NCBI GenBank assembly: GCA_001898095.1
Contig: MKSH01000140.1
Span: 6,806-12,321 of the forward strand
Origin: Solirubrobacterales bacterium 70-9
GTDB lineage: Bacteria > Actinomycetota > Thermoleophilia > Solirubrobacterales > 70-9
Length of the DNA: 5,516 nucleotides
Reading direction: 5' to 3'
Below the pieces are notes generated by a model. That model made no database searches and was not told the DNA's origin. It saw nothing but the letters and a program-made list of their open reading frames with translations. Of the stretch, positions 4,893 to 5,516 are shown one piece after another. The position numbers were made by a program, and so were the translations under genes. Each line of letters begins with the position of its first letter. The stretch's first letter is position 1.

Positions 4893-5516
4893 GTGCTGCG
4901 GCTCCATGCATCCCTCGACGCGCGGCGGGAGCCGGCGTTCCACTCGCTGCTGCGGGAGCTGGACGGCGTGCGACGGGTCGTGCGCCAACCGGACGAATCG
5001 CGGGAGGCCGGGCAGACCGTCTTCGTCGCCGACGTCGAGCCGGCGGCCGCCGACGAGCTGGTCGAGGCGATCATCGAGATGGGGATCTCGGTCGACGACT
5101 ACCTGCTCACCCGGGTCGAGGTGGTGGCGCCGCAGCGCCGGCACCTGACGGGCCAGCGCGGGATCGACGGCTTCGCCTGGATCGAGGTGATGGGACAGGC
5201 GCGGGCGAACTCGCGACCGCTCGCCCGTTACCTGGCGTTGATCAACGTGGCGGCGGTGATCGCGGCGGTCGGGGTGATCATCTCCAACGGCATCCTGATC
5301 GTCGGCGCGATGGCCGTCAGCCCCGACCTCCTTCCCATCTGTGCCACCTGCGTCGGGCTGGTGGCCGGACGCCGGCGGCTGGCGGGGCGGGCGTTCGCCA
5401 CCCTGGTCATCGGCATGGCGCTGGTCGTGGTCACCGCAGCGGTGCTCTCGGCGCTCCTTAAGTGGGGCGGCTTCCTTCCCGACGGCTTCCGGGTCGAGCA
5501 GTCGAGCCTCCACACC
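4893..5516 (+). CDS. DUF389 family membrane protein, N-terminal part (3' end outside window)
   Basis: This frame is open to the last base and shows 208 residues. Residues 1-80 form a soluble region of alpha/beta character (VLRLHASLDARREPAF with GTG as Met, then VFVADVEPAAADELVEAIIEMGISVDDYLL), which in this family precedes the membrane part. Three hydrophobic helices follow, at about 113-130, 133-157 and 167-189. The second contains ILIVGAMAVSPDLLPI (134-149), the hallmark GAM-x-x-SP-x-x-P motif of DUF389 (PF04087/TIGR00341-like) proteins, whose function is unknown although a transport role is often guessed. A CxxC pair (Cys150, Cys153) sits directly after this motif, within the membrane. GTG at 4893 is chosen because no other usual start lies in frame upstream and the N-terminus then begins as in relatives I recall. 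It is probably transcribed with or after greA, with only a 28-base gap. Confidence 0.85.
   Translation, partial: MLRLHASLDARREPAFHSLLRELDGVRRVVRQPDESREAGQTVFVADVEPAAADELVEAIIEMGISVDDYLLTRVEVVAPQRRHLTGQRGIDGFAWIEVMGQARANSRPLARYLALINVAAVIAAVGVIISNGILIVGAMAVSPDLLPICATCVGLVAGRRRLAGRAFATLVIGMALVVVTAAVLSALLKWGGFLPDGFRVEQSSLHT

Noticed and set aside
4885..5148. Open frame from the ATG at 4885
   Set aside because: Despite a well-spaced ribosome binding site, the product (Cys/Ser/Arg/Thr-rich) resembles nothing, and the other frame encodes a recognisable DUF389 membrane protein over the same bases.

Overview
The window is a very GC-rich chromosomal segment with all genes on the + strand and almost no intergenic space. 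GTG starts are frequent, stops and starts often overlap, and the third codon position is strongly G/C. Gene content and composition fit a high-GC actinobacterium. The pairing of zinc-ribbon membrane proteins with a phosphoesterase-like exported protein reminds me of Thermoleophilia (Solirubrobacterales), but that placement is inference from recalled sequences, not a search.

Layout: (1) 1-588 is the C-terminal part of the phosphate ABC permease PstA, cut by the window edge. (2) 576-1463 is PstB, the phosphate-transport ATPase, overlapping pstA. (3) 1450-1659 is a tiny basic lipoprotein overlapping the end of pstB. A perfect 15-bp inverted repeat straddles its stop codon and probably ends the pst transcript. 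(4) 1699-4339 holds three translationally coupled genes: a single-pass membrane protein with an N-terminal four-cysteine zinc ribbon, a soluble Pro-rich/coiled-coil protein with a C-terminal four-cysteine zinc ribbon, and a membrane-anchored exported protein with the alkaline-phosphatase/phosphoesterase fold. (5) 4373-4864 is greA, the transcript-cleavage factor. (6) 4893-5516 is the N-terminal part of a DUF389-type membrane protein, cut by the window edge.

The pst genes and greA are ordinary. The three-gene cluster between them is the part I cannot match to a described system. Its exported protein keeps the landmarks of the phosphoesterase fold, but the segments that normally carry the metal ligands and active-site histidines have been replaced, so it looks like a pseudoenzyme. 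Two zinc-ribbon partners, one in the membrane and one probably cytoplasmic, are made in tight coupling with it. This suggests an envelope-spanning complex that links a cytoplasmic partner to a binding rather than catalytic outer domain. The exported segments of this region, including the small lipoprotein, use GAA almost exclusively for Glu, whereas the cytoplasmic genes around them use mainly GAG.

There is no stretch longer than 300 bases without a gene. I saw no tRNA, rRNA, CRISPR array, insertion sequence or attachment site.
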